A stretch of 23,248 nt of DNA from Vulcanimicrobiota bacterium. Its GTDB lineage: Bacteria > Vulcanimicrobiota > Vulcanimicrobiia > Vulcanimicrobiales > Vulcanimicrobiaceae. The translations under genes and the position numbers were made by a program. A model generated the notes under the pieces. The model was not told where the DNA came from, did not search any database, and saw only the letters and a list, made by a program, of their open reading frames with translations. This document shows positions 1 to 7,060 of this stretch, piece by piece. Where the stretch lies: positions 1-23,248 of the forward strand of contig JAFAMK010000315.1 in NCBI GenBank assembly GCA_019233415.1, written 5' to 3'. Each line of letters opens with the position of its first letter. Within the stretch, counting starts at the first letter, position 1.

Positions 1-288
1 GTCTGGCCGGCGCTGATCGCGCTGGTCGCGATCGTGCTCGCGTCGGCGTACATGCTGCGCCTGTTCCAGGACACGATGAACGGCCCCGAGGTCCCCGACC
101 TCCCCGAGCGGCGCGACATGACGTGGGTCGAAGGGCTCGCGGTCGCGCCGCTCGTCGCCGCGTTCGTCTACCTCGGCGTGAACCCCGCGCCGCTCGTCGC
201 GAACGCCGCCGACGCGGCGAAGGCGATCCCGGCGGTCGCCGCCCAGCTCGCCACCCCGGAGGACGCGCGTGTCGTCGGCTCTCGGTAA
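1..288 (+). CDS. nuoM: NADH-quinone oxidoreductase subunit M, C-terminal end (partial)
   Basis: The frame is open from the first base and stops with TAA at 286-288, giving the last 95 residues; the start lies outside the window. NuoM is one of the antiporter-like membrane subunits of respiratory complex I and couples NADH:quinone electron transfer to proton pumping. The visible part is the end of a transmembrane helix (…IVLASAYMLRLFQ), a short loop (NGPEVPDLPERRDMTWVE) and a final helix ending in Y-L-G-V-N-P-A-P, which matches the usual NuoM tail 'W.E…P…GVYP.P'. The nuoN start lies 20 bases inside its 3' end, the normal nuoM-nuoN order, so the two are probably translationally coupled. The call rests on tail pattern plus gene order. 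Confidence 0.9.
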   Translation, partial: VWPALIALVAIVLASAYMLRLFQDTMNGPEVPDLPERRDMTWVEGLAVAPLVAAFVYLGVNPAPLVANAADAAKAIPAVAAQLATPEDARVVGSR

Positions 289-1711
289 CTTTCCGTCGAG
301 CGCCGACTACGCGGCGCTGTTCCCGTCGTTTCTGGTCGCGCTCGTCCCGCTGCTGATCCTGTTCGCGGACCTGTTCTTCAAATCGAACGGGCCGCTGCGG
401 CGCGCGGTCGCGGTCGGCATCGCGCTGATCGGGCTCGTCGCGGCCGGCGCGATCGAAGCGTCGCAGTACCCGCAGGACTACGCCGCGTTCGGCGGCGCGT
501 TCGTGCAGGGCGGGTTCTCGATCGTCTTCAGCGAGGTCGTGATCGTCGCGACGATTGCGACGCTGCTGCTCTCGGTCGGGATCGGCCGCGACGACCAAGT
601 CGCCGGAACGACCTCGCTGCTCCTGTGGAGCGCGAGCGGCGCGATGCTGATGGCCGGCGCGTCGAACCTGATGATCGTCTTCCTCGGCCTCGAGCTGCTC
701 TCGCTCGCGCTGTACTGCCTGTGCGCGATGTCGACGCGCCAGACCGCGCGCGAGTCGGCGCTGAAATACCTGATCCTCTCCTCGATGGCCTCGGGCTTCT
801 TGCTGTACGGTTCGGCGCTGCTGTTCGGCGCGACGGGCTCCGTCGCGTTCTCCGCGCTCGCCGCCGCGCCGACCTCGCCGCTGCTCGCGCTCGGCGCCGG
901 GCTGTTCCTGGTCGGGCTCGCGTTCAAGCTGAGCCTGGTGCCGTTCCACGCCTGGACGCCGGACGTCTACGAAGGCGCGCCGTTACCGGTGACCGCGTTC
1001 ATGTCGGTCGCGACGAAGGCCGGAACGCTCGCCGTCCTCGCGCGCTTCGCGTACGCGGCGCTCCCATCCGACCATGCGCAGGCAGTTCTCGTTCCGCTGT
1101 GGGTGCTCGCCGCGCTCTCGATGCTGGTCGGCAACCTCGCCGCGCTCGCGCAGACCGACATGAAGCGGCTGCTCGCGTACTCCGGGATCGCGCAGGTCGG
1201 CTACATCGTCACCGCGCTCGCCGGCACGAGCGTACTCGGGCTGCGCTACGCGATCCTGTACCTGGCGGGTTACATGTTCATGAACCTGGGCGCGTTCGCG
1301 GTCGTCGCGCTGATGGCGCGCGACGGCGACGCGGTCGTCGGCCTCGGCCGGTTCGCCGGGCTCGCGCACCGGCGCCCGTGGCTCGCCGCTGCGATGACGT
1401 TCTTCCTGATCGGCCTCGCCGGCTTGCCGCCGACGATCGGCTTCACCGGGAAGATCCTGATCCTCGCGGCGAGCGTCGGCGCCGGCTATGCCTGGCTCGC
1501 GGGCGTGTTGATTCTCGGGACCGCGATCAGCGCGTACGTCTACTTCAAGATCGTGCGCGCGATGTTCGTGCGGATCGACCCGCGCCACGTCCGCGACGAG
1601 CGCTCGCGCAACGCGCTGCCGTGGGTTGCGGTCGTCGTCTGCGCCGCGGCGACGTTCATCCTCGGGCTCATTCCGCTGACGCCCTCGAACGTGCTGCCGC
1701 TCGTCAAATGA
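269..1711 (+). CDS. nuoN: NADH-quinone oxidoreductase subunit N
   Basis: This 480-aa hydrophobic protein has the usual NuoN length (about 480-490). It is an antiporter-like proton-translocating subunit of complex I in the cytoplasmic membrane. About 14 membrane segments are apparent. Family hallmarks are the region around residues 215-255 (FKLSLVPFHAWTPDVYEGAP followed by VTAFMSVATKAG), with conserved lysines and the WTPDVYEGAP loop, then MKRLLAYSGIAQVGY and a late SAYVYFKIVRAMF helix with its lysine. The start is a GTG at 269, set by GGAGGA at 258-263 with a 5-base spacer. It overlaps the nuoM end by 20 bases. The stop overlaps the next start as ATGA (1708-1711). Confidence 0.97.
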   Translation: MSSALGNFPSSADYAALFPSFLVALVPLLILFADLFFKSNGPLRRAVAVGIALIGLVAAGAIEASQYPQDYAAFGGAFVQGGFSIVFSEVVIVATIATLLLSVGIGRDDQVAGTTSLLLWSASGAMLMAGASNLMIVFLGLELLSLALYCLCAMSTRQTARESALKYLILSSMASGFLLYGSALLFGATGSVAFSALAAAPTSPLLALGAGLFLVGLAFKLSLVPFHAWTPDVYEGAPLPVTAFMSVATKAGTLAVLARFAYAALPSDHAQAVLVPLWVLAALSMLVGNLAALAQTDMKRLLAYSGIAQVGYIVTALAGTSVLGLRYAILYLAGYMFMNLGAFAVVALMARDGDAVVGLGRFAGLAHRRPWLAAAMTFFLIGLAGLPPTIGFTGKILILAASVGAGYAWLAGVLILGTAISAYVYFKIVRAMFVRIDPRHVRDERSRNALPWVAVVVCAAATFILGLIPLTPSNVLPLVK

Positions 1712-2166
1712 CGCTGACCCTGCGCGCGGCGACCGGCGCCGACGAGGCGTTCATTCACGCGCTGGTTCCGCGCTTCGTCGAGCATGGCGCGGCCGACGGC
1801 CACACCGACGACGAGGTGATCGACGGAACGCGCCGCGTCCTCTCCGACGCGCTGCACGCGCAGCGCGCCGGCGAGACGATTCTGATCGCCGAGGACGAAC
1901 ACGGCGAGCCTGCCGGCTTCATCTACGCGGTCACGCACCGCGACTTCTTCACCGACGAGCCGTACGCGCACATCTCCGAAGTCGCGGTCGCCCGCAGCGG
2001 CGCCGGCGTCGGCGCCGCCCTCATCGAAGCCGCGGAAACCTGGGCCAACGAGCGCAACTACCGCTTTCTCTCCCTGAACTTCGTCGAAGGCAACGCCGCC
2101 CAGCGCCTCTACGAACGCCTCGGCTTCGCCCCCGGCCACCGCCACTTCGTCAAGCGGCTGCGCTGA
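1708..2166 (+). CDS. GNAT-family N-acetyltransferase
   Basis: This 152-aa protein is a GCN5-related acetyltransferase, which moves an acetyl group from acetyl-CoA to an amine; the substrate cannot be read from sequence. The acetyl-CoA-binding motif A is residues 88-112 (beta4 HISEVAVA, then RSGAGVGAALIEAAETWA). The pyrophosphate loop S-G-A-G-V-G carries its arginine (R96) one place earlier than the usual R/Q-x-x-G-x-G. Motif B is N129-A-A-Q-R-L-Y-E-R-L-G-F140. The ATG lies within the nuoN stop (ATGA), implying translational coupling to complex I genes even though no functional link is known. The 3' end overlaps the convergent hydrolase by 17 bases. Confidence 0.92.
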   Translation: MTLTLRAATGADEAFIHALVPRFVEHGAADGHTDDEVIDGTRRVLSDALHAQRAGETILIAEDEHGEPAGFIYAVTHRDFFTDEPYAHISEVAVARSGAGVGAALIEAAETWANERNYRFLSLNFVEGNAAQRLYERLGFAPGHRHFVKRLR

Positions 2167-2950
2167 GCGCGAGCTCTGCAATTCGCACGGTCAACGGATC
2201 GTGCGGATTGTCGAGCCGCTCCAGCAGCGTGAAGTGGTCGTCGTCGCTCTCGTCGTACGCGGCGTCGCAACCGTGGGCGCGCCATGCGCTGACGAACATG
2301 CTCCCTTGCCAGCGGAACTCCGCGCTCTCGCGTGAACCCGTTCGCGCGAACACCGGGACCGGCGCGGCCGGCGCGAGCAGCGCCGGGCTCAGCGCGGCGG
2401 CGCGCGTGTCGTCGAGTTGCAGCCAGGGCTGCGCGAACGAACGAATCAACGGGCGCAGGTCGTGCAGGCCGCTGAGCGTCGCGACCGCGGTGACCGGCGC
2501 TTCGACGGCGCACATTCCGGCGAGCTGTCCGCCCGCGGAGTGGCCGGCGACGACGAGCCGTTTCACGTCGACGCCGTGCGCCGTTGCGTTCGCGCGCAGC
2601 CAGCCTACCGCGCGCCGCGCCTGCGCGGTGATCGTTTCGAGCGGGACGGCCGGCGCGAGACCGTAGTTGACGATCGCCGTCGCGACGCCGTGCCGTGCGA
2701 GGCCGCGCGCGACGAAGGTGTTGTCGTCCTTGTGCATGCGGCGCCAGTAGCCGCCGTGGAAGAAGACGACGAGCGGCGCGCCGGCGTGCGGAACGATCAG
2801 GTCGAGCGTTTCGTCAGGCGACGGGCCGTAGCGCAGGTCGCGCGCGTGTGGAATCTCCGCGCGAACGGCGTCGCTCCAGGCGCGCCAGCGCGCGAAGACC
2901 GGGGCGACGTCGAGGCCGGCGGTGGGGTCGTAGGGGTCGGGCGCGATCAC
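2150..2950 (-). CDS. Alpha/beta hydrolase, kynurenine formamidase/esterase-like
   Basis: This 266-aa protein is a serine hydrolase with the oxyanion-hole motif H65-G-G-Y-W, the nucleophile elbow G136-H-S138-A-G-G and a late catalytic histidine, H239, in D-D-D-H-F. The G-x-x-E-S-x-E-F-x-x-Q stretch at 205-214 is typical of bacterial arylformamidase-like esterases and may supply the acid residue. Such enzymes hydrolyse N-formylkynurenine or small carboxylic esters; the true substrate is unknown, and no kynurenine-pathway gene is nearby. The start is GTG at 2950, sharing GTGA with the stop of the upstream secreted-protein gene, so coupled translation is likely. The frame is open further upstream, but that part only shadows the secreted protein. 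The 3' end overlaps the GNAT gene by 17 bases, tail to tail. Confidence 0.87.
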   Translation of the reverse strand: MIAPDPYDPTAGLDVAPVFARWRAWSDAVRAEIPHARDLRYGPSPDETLDLIVPHAGAPLVVFFHGGYWRRMHKDDNTFVARGLARHGVATAIVNYGLAPAVPLETITAQARRAVGWLRANATAHGVDVKRLVVAGHSAGGQLAGMCAVEAPVTAVATLSGLHDLRPLIRSFAQPWLQLDDTRAAALSPALLAPAAPVPVFARTGSRESAEFRWQGSMFVSAWRAHGCDAAYDESDDDHFTLLERLDNPHDPLTVRIAELALSAAA

Positions 2951-3492
2951 CGAGCCGGGCCGAACGAGAGGTACTGAACCCTCCCGTCGGCGTCCCACGC
3001 GATCGCCTGTTCGATCGCGGGCGGCTTCGCCAGCTCGACGCGGAAGACGTAGAGCGTCAGCGCGCCTTGGGTGACCTTGCGCACCTGCGTGAAGCGCTTG
3101 ACCTCGCCGAGCGCGCTGAGCTGGGCCGCGGTCTGCGCCAGCGCCGCAGCGGTGATGATGGTGTTCATCGCGTCGGTGTACTGCGTGCGGTCGATCGCGC
3201 CGGCGCGGTTGGCGTCGAAGACGGCGCGCGCCTTGGCCGCGACCTCGGCCGACGGGGTCGAGGCCGGGAACGGTGAGCCGGGGGCGGACGACGCGGCGGG
3301 CGAGGCCGACGGCGCCGGGCTCGGCGAGGCGTCGGCGTAGGCGGCGTCTGCCCGCGCGAAGACGCGGTTGCCGCTGGTCGGGAGCGCGAGCACGGGTGCC
3401 GAGCGCGGCGGGCCGGCGTGGGGCGCGGCGGCCAGCGTGGGGACGGCGAGCCCGGCCAGGAGCACGCCGGCGAGAAGACGCCGCACGATCAT
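2947..3492 (-). CDS. Secreted protein of unknown function with Ala/Pro/Ser linker
   Basis: This 181-aa protein has a Sec signal peptide (MIVRRLLAGVLLAGLAVPTLA, cleavage near A-A-A, residues 21-24). A low-complexity linker rich in Ala, Ser and Pro follows (about 50-82), then a compact C-terminal domain (about 83-181) with two helical stretches and three beta-like stretches (VKRFTQVRKV, LTLYVFRVEL, VQYLSFGPA). Its helix-then-sheet layout resembles small NTF2-like or DUF3887-type extracytoplasmic domains, but this is only a fold guess. The ATG at 3490-3492 starts the gene. The stop overlaps the hydrolase start as GTGA, so the pair probably forms one transcript. Function is unknown. Confidence 0.75.
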   Translation of the reverse strand: MIVRRLLAGVLLAGLAVPTLAAAPHAGPPRSAPVLALPTSGNRVFARADAAYADASPSPAPSASPAASSAPGSPFPASTPSAEVAAKARAVFDANRAGAIDRTQYTDAMNTIITAAALAQTAAQLSALGEVKRFTQVRKVTQGALTLYVFRVELAKPPAIEQAIAWDADGRVQYLSFGPAR

Positions 3493-3510
3493 CGCCGACC
3501 GGTTCCACGA

Positions 3511-3553
3511 CGAAAGAAGAAGCCCCCCGTCTTCACGGAGGGCTCATCTTTTT
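3511..3553. terminator. Hairpin terminator downstream of fumC, possibly bidirectional
   Basis: The arms at 3521-3529 and 3536-3544 (AGCCCcCCG / CGGaGGGCT, one mismatch) form a stem with a 6-base loop. Read on the minus strand, the stem is followed by a T-rich run (TCTTCTTTCG, 3520-3511), suitable for ending fumC transcription. Read on the plus strand it is followed by TTTTT at 3549-3553. It lies between the fumC stop and the start of the secreted-protein gene, so its likely job is to separate those two minus-strand units. Confidence 0.65.
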
Positions 3554-3560
3554 CTGGTAC

Positions 3561-3585
3561 GCCCCTTCGACAAGCTCAGGGTGAC
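3561..3585. repeat. REP-like intergenic repeat copy (TTCGACAAGCTCAGGGTGAC type)
   Basis: The 25 bases contain the core TTCGACAAGCTCAGGGTGAC, with a small internal inverted repeat CTT-CGAC-AAG. From memory, this core recurs in intergenic DNA of many high-GC bacterial genomes and assemblies; that recollection was not checked. Only one copy is present here, in the fumC 3' untranslated region next to the terminator hairpin. Confidence 0.5.
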
Positions 3586-3590
3586 GGGTT

Positions 3591-5018
3591 TTACGGATGG
3601 GTCATGTTCGCCGGGACGACGGCCTTGTCGAAGTCTTCGCTGCCGATGTAGCCGAGGCCGAGCGCCGCTTCCTTGAGCGTCGTGCCCTCGTGGTGCGCCT
3701 TCTTCGCGATCTCGGCCGCCTTGTCGTAGCCGATCTTCGGCGTGAGCGCGGTGACCGTCATCAGCGACTCGGCGAGGTACTTCGCGATCACCGGCTCGTT
3801 CGCTTCGAGCCCTTCGACGGCGTGCTCGCGGAACATCGTGCACGCGTCCTGCAGCAGCCGGCACGAGTGCAGGAAGTTGTAGATCATCACCGGGTTGAAC
3901 ACGTTCAGCTCGAAGTTGCCCTGCGAGCCGCCGAACCCGATCGCGACGTCGTTGCCGAACACCTGGACGCAAACCATCGTCATCGCTTCCGACTGCGTCG
4001 GGTTGACCTTGCCGGGCATGATCGACGAACCGGGCTCGTTCTCCGGCAGGATCAGCTCGCCGATCCCGGCGCGCGGTCCAGACGCGAGCCAGCGCACGTC
4101 GTTGGCGATCTTCATCAGCGACGCCGCGAGCGTCTTGAGCGAGCCCGATGCCGCCACCACTTCGTCGTGCGAGGCGAGCGCGGCGAACTTGTTCGGGTGC
4201 GAGCGGAACGGCAGGCCCGTCAGCTCGGCGATCTTCTTCGCGGCGCGCTCGGCGAACTCGGGATGCGCGTTGAGCCCCGTCCCGACGGCGGTTCCGCCGA
4301 TCGCGAGATCGTAGAGGTCGTCCAGCGACTGGCGGCAGCGCTTCAGGTCGCGGTCGAGCTGGCTGACGTAGCCGGAGAACTCCTGGCCGAGCGTCAGCGG
4401 CGTCGCATCTTGCAGATGCGTGCGGCCGACCTTGACGATGTCCTTCCACTGCTTCGCCTTCGTGTCGAGCGCGTCGCGCAGCTTCTCGACCGCCGGGAGC
4501 ATCGCGACCATCGCCTCGGCCGCGGCCATGTGCATCGCGGTCGGGAACGTGTCGTTCGACGACTGCGACATGTTGACGTGATCGTTCGGATGAACGGGTT
4601 TCTTCGAACCCTTCTCGCCGCCGGCGATCTCGATCGCACGGTTCGAGATGACCTCGTTGACGTTCATGTTCGTCTGCGTGCCGGAACCGGTCTGCCAGAC
4701 GCGCAGGGGGAAGTGGTCGGCCAGCTTGCCGGCGATGACTTCGTCGGCGGCGGTCACGATGAGCTTCGTCTTGTCCTCGTCGAGCTTGCCGAGGTCGCGA
4801 TTGACCAGCGCCGCGGCTTTTTTGAGGACCGCCATCGCGCGGATGATCTCGCGCGGCATCACGTCGCGCGGCGTCGTGTCGTCGCCGATGTCGAAGTGGA
4901 TCAGCGAGCGCGCGGACTGCGCGCCGTAGTACTTGTCGTCGGGGACGTCGATCTTCCCCATCGAGTCGGTCTCGACGCGGGTGCGCCCGACCGAGCCGTT
5001 CGTCTTCGTGGTCGTCAT
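3591..5018 (-). CDS. fumC: Class II fumarate hydratase
   Basis: This 475-aa enzyme interconverts fumarate and L-malate in the TCA cycle as an iron-independent homotetramer; E. coli FumC has 467 residues. The N-terminal R-V-E-T-D-S-M-G-K-I-D-V-P stretch, the catalytic-base region GRTHLQDATPLTLGQEF with H201, and the superfamily signature G-S331-S-I-M-P-G-K-V-N-P on the mobile loop are all present. Other conserved segments are TGSGTQTNMNVNEV and GTAVGTGLN. The related aspartase and argininosuccinate lyase share the signature, but the full pattern is fumarase-like. The ATG at 5018 was chosen because homology-like sequence begins just after it; a TTG at 5096 would add 26 residues of non-conserved sequence. 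No strong Shine-Dalgarno is visible. The gene is divergent from the TPR gene. Confidence 0.96.
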   Translation of the reverse strand: MTTTKTNGSVGRTRVETDSMGKIDVPDDKYYGAQSARSLIHFDIGDDTTPRDVMPREIIRAMAVLKKAAALVNRDLGKLDEDKTKLIVTAADEVIAGKLADHFPLRVWQTGSGTQTNMNVNEVISNRAIEIAGGEKGSKKPVHPNDHVNMSQSSNDTFPTAMHMAAAEAMVAMLPAVEKLRDALDTKAKQWKDIVKVGRTHLQDATPLTLGQEFSGYVSQLDRDLKRCRQSLDDLYDLAIGGTAVGTGLNAHPEFAERAAKKIAELTGLPFRSHPNKFAALASHDEVVAASGSLKTLAASLMKIANDVRWLASGPRAGIGELILPENEPGSSIMPGKVNPTQSEAMTMVCVQVFGNDVAIGFGGSQGNFELNVFNPVMIYNFLHSCRLLQDACTMFREHAVEGLEANEPVIAKYLAESLMTVTALTPKIGYDKAAEIAKKAHHEGTTLKEAALGLGYIGSEDFDKAVVPANMTHP

Positions 5019-5135
5019 AGCAACGGAAGGTTTCGTCGGGTCCCGGGCCGGGCACTCCGCGAGAAAGGTCGCAACCGTCCGTTGGATGTGCGTCAAGCGG
5101 CCGAAATGGCACTAGGTTCCAGCCGATATTCAACG

Positions 5136-5168
5136 TATACTTTCGGTGTTCGTCGCCCCGGGAAGGAG
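5136..5168 (+). promoter_or_regulatory. Probable -10 element and ribosome binding site of the TPR gene
   Basis: TATACT at 5136-5141 matches five of six bases of the sigma-70 -10 consensus inside an unusually AT-rich patch, but no good -35 is seen 16-18 bases upstream. GGAAGGAG at 5161-5168 lies 8 bases before the ATG at 5177 and fixes that start. Confidence 0.45.
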
Positions 5169-5176
5169 CGTCCGTC

Positions 5177-6337
5177 ATGCGCCTGCTGTCCGTCCTCACC
5201 GCCGTTGCCGCGCTGGTCGCGGCCCAGGCTGGGCCGGTCCTGGCGACCGAGACGACGATCACCCTCGTCCCGCCGGCGAACGATCCGACCGTCCTCGACG
5301 CCGCCCGAGCGAAGGTCGCCGCCGGCGACACGAAGGGCGCGATCGCAGGGCTCGCCCCGTACGTCGACGCGCACCCGGGGGATGCCGCGGCCGGCCGTCT
5401 GCTCGGCGACCTCTACTTCCGCGTCCCCGACTTCGCCAAGGCCGAGCGTGTCTGGAAGACCGTCCTGGCCGTCGATTCGCAGGACCGCGAGACGCACGGC
5501 CGGCTCGGCGCGCTCTACGCCGCCGAGGACCGGATCAACGACGCGATCGCGGAGTTCCAGCAGAGCCTGCCGAGCAAGACCGGCTACACGGGCCTGGTGC
5601 TGATCCACAAGCGCGCCGGCGACCTGCAGCAGTACATGTCGACGCTGCACTACGACACCGAGCAGCATCCGTTCGATCCCGCGAAGTGGACGGAGCTGGG
5701 CCAGGCGGAGCGGACGCTGCACCACTACCAGGCCGCGCTCGACGCGTTCGCGCACGTCGCGACGATCCGGCCGCAGTCGTGCGGTGCGCGCGTCGACGTC
5801 GCGAACGCGCAGGTCGACCTGAACCAGGTCGACGCCGCGATCGCGAACCTCAAGGCGTGCCTGGCGATCGACGGCAACTACTACCCGGCGGTCGTGAACC
5901 TCGGCGAGGCGTACCTGGAGAAGAACGACGTGACGACCGCGCGTCCCCAGCTCGACCGCGCGCTGGCGCTCCGTCCCGAAGGCACGGAAGCGCTCGTCGA
6001 CATCGGCTACATCTACGACGCGCAGGGCGACTGGAAGACCGCGATCACCTACTACAACCGCGCGATCCGGGCCGACCCGATGCGTCCCGAGGCGTACATC
6101 GACCTCGGCTACGACTACAACGAGCACCGGCTCTTCCCGCTCGCCGAGGCCGCATACCTCAAAGGCCTGAGCGTCGCATCGGACGACGGCCGCCTTCACT
6201 ACATGCTGGCCGTGACGTACAACCTGCAAGGGAAGATCCCGCTGGCGCGCGAGCAGTACCGCTTCGCAATCGCCTCGGAAGAGCCGATCGTCGTGCACGC
6301 CGCGCAGGCCGACATGGCGCTCCTGCCGCCGCAGTAG
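5177..6337 (+). CDS. Secreted/periplasmic tetratricopeptide-repeat protein
   Basis: This 386-aa protein has a signal peptide (MRLLSVLTAVAALVAAQAGPVLA, cleavage near residue 23) followed by helical repeats that fill the rest of the chain. TPR signatures include residues ~43-80 (AKGAIAGL…HPGDAAAGRLLGDLYF), ~95-125 (HGRLGALYAAEDRINDAIAE), ~210-260 (YYPAVVNLGEAYLEKNDV), ~275-300 (GYIYDAQGDWKTAITYYNRA) and ~305-335. Such proteins are protein-protein scaffolds, often in envelope assembly; the partner is unknown. A strong Shine-Dalgarno supports the ATG start. A perfect intrinsic terminator follows the stop by about 54 bases, so the gene seems to be monocistronic and separate from the surface operon downstream. 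Confidence 0.9.
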   Translation: MRLLSVLTAVAALVAAQAGPVLATETTITLVPPANDPTVLDAARAKVAAGDTKGAIAGLAPYVDAHPGDAAAGRLLGDLYFRVPDFAKAERVWKTVLAVDSQDRETHGRLGALYAAEDRINDAIAEFQQSLPSKTGYTGLVLIHKRAGDLQQYMSTLHYDTEQHPFDPAKWTELGQAERTLHHYQAALDAFAHVATIRPQSCGARVDVANAQVDLNQVDAAIANLKACLAIDGNYYPAVVNLGEAYLEKNDVTTARPQLDRALALRPEGTEALVDIGYIYDAQGDWKTAITYYNRAIRADPMRPEAYIDLGYDYNEHRLFPLAEAAYLKGLSVASDDGRLHYMLAVTYNLQGKIPLAREQYRFAIASEEPIVVHAAQADMALLPPQ

Positions 6338-6391
6338 CGTAAAGCGATCTTGACGATTAGCGTGATTTAGCTCAAATCTTGACGTTATGTA

Positions 6392-6421
6392 AACGGGCCG
6401 TCAACGGCCCGTTTTCTTTTT
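6392..6421 (+). terminator. Strong rho-independent terminator after the TPR gene
   Basis: A perfect 9-bp GC-rich stem, AACGGGCCG (6392-6400) with CGGCCCGTT (6405-6413), closes a TCAA tetraloop. It is followed by TTTTCTTTTT at 6412-6421. This is the clearest terminator in the window and insulates the TPR gene from the surface operon. Confidence 0.95.
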
Positions 6422-6441
6422 GGTGTGCAGCCACCTCAGCA

Positions 6442-6471
6442 CTGACGTAGGGCCTACGGCCCTGCTAGGAT
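6442..6471 (+). promoter_or_regulatory. Candidate promoter with a palindrome in its spacer, upstream of the surface operon
   Basis: CTGACG (6442-6447, four of six -35 bases) and TAGGAT (6466-6471, four of six -10 bases) are 18 bases apart. The spacer holds the inverted repeat AGGGCC-TAC-GGCCCT (6449-6463), which could be a repressor site. It lies 62 bases before the first gene of the DUF11/outer-membrane operon. GAGGAG at 6519-6524 is that gene's ribosome binding site. Confidence 0.4.
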
Positions 6472-6533
6472 TGCCGACGGCCGCTGCACGTTCCGAGTAG
6501 CGGCGTTCCGCACGTTACGAGGAGATCACTCAG

Positions 6534-7019
6534 ATGCGTAGCATCGCGGCGTCGTCGCTCGTCGTCCTCGCGCTGATCCTGCCCGGGATCGCGTCAGCTA
6601 AGCCGAGCGTCACGCTCAAGCTGACCGGCGCGGTCGTGACGAAGGCCGCCGACGGCCACACGACCCTGACCCCGGTCGAGAAAACCCAACCCAAGTCCGG
6701 CGATGAGATCCAGTACGACATCGTCGCGAACAACGCCGGCGACTCGCCGGCGCTGCGCCTGGTCCCCGTCGGGAAGATCCCGGCCGGGACGTCGTACGTC
6801 GACGGGTCGGCTCGCGCCGTGCGCGCGCACGCCGAGTTCTCGCTCGACGGCGGCAAGACGTGGTCGGCCGCGCCGACCGTGACCGTCAAGCGCCCCGACG
6901 GGACGACGGTCGTCAAGAAGGCCGATCCTGCTACCTATACGGCGGTCCGCTTCGTGACCGACGGCGCGCTCGCCGCGCACGGAAGCCTCGGCTACAGCTA
7001 CGAGGTCCGCGTCAAATGA
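6534..7019 (+). CDS. Small secreted DUF11-like protein
   Basis: This 161-aa protein has a clear signal peptide (cleavage after I-A-S-A, residue 22). One beta-sandwich domain follows, of the DUF11/conserved-repeat type: a first strand at 25-35 (SVTLKLTGAVV), then the hallmark G-D-E-I-Q-Y-D-I-V-A-N-N-A-G-D-S-P-A-L…I-P-A-G-T-S-Y-V-D-G-S-A at ~57-93, and a closing YEVRVK. DUF11 domains are Ig-like modules found in large surface proteins; a free-standing single-domain copy suggests a periplasmic subunit or minor surface component. The start is supported by GAGGAG nine bases upstream. The stop overlaps an ATG (ATGA) in the next gene's frame. It is the first gene of the four-gene operon. Confidence 0.8.
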   Translation: MRSIAASSLVVLALILPGIASAKPSVTLKLTGAVVTKAADGHTTLTPVEKTQPKSGDEIQYDIVANNAGDSPALRLVPVGKIPAGTSYVDGSARAVRAHAEFSLDGGKTWSAAPTVTVKRPDGTTVVKKADPATYTAVRFVTDGALAAHGSLGYSYEVRVK

Positions 7020-7060
7020 CGCCGGACCCGCACACCTCCATGGAAGGGAGAACCCGCTCG

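Noticed and set aside
2951..3508. N-terminal extension of the hydrolase to 452 residues
   Set aside because: The extra part is Arg-rich shadow sequence over the secreted-protein gene; GTG 2950 overlapping the upstream stop is the likely start.
5019..5096. Upstream TTG start for fumC
   Set aside because: It adds 26 residues not typical of fumarase and overlaps the divergent promoter region; ATG 5018 gives the normal length.
3544..5331. Long minus-strand open frame (595 codons) over fumC
   Set aside because: It is Arg/Asp-repetitive with no family pattern and lies out of frame with the clear FumC sequence; high GC keeps such shadow frames open.
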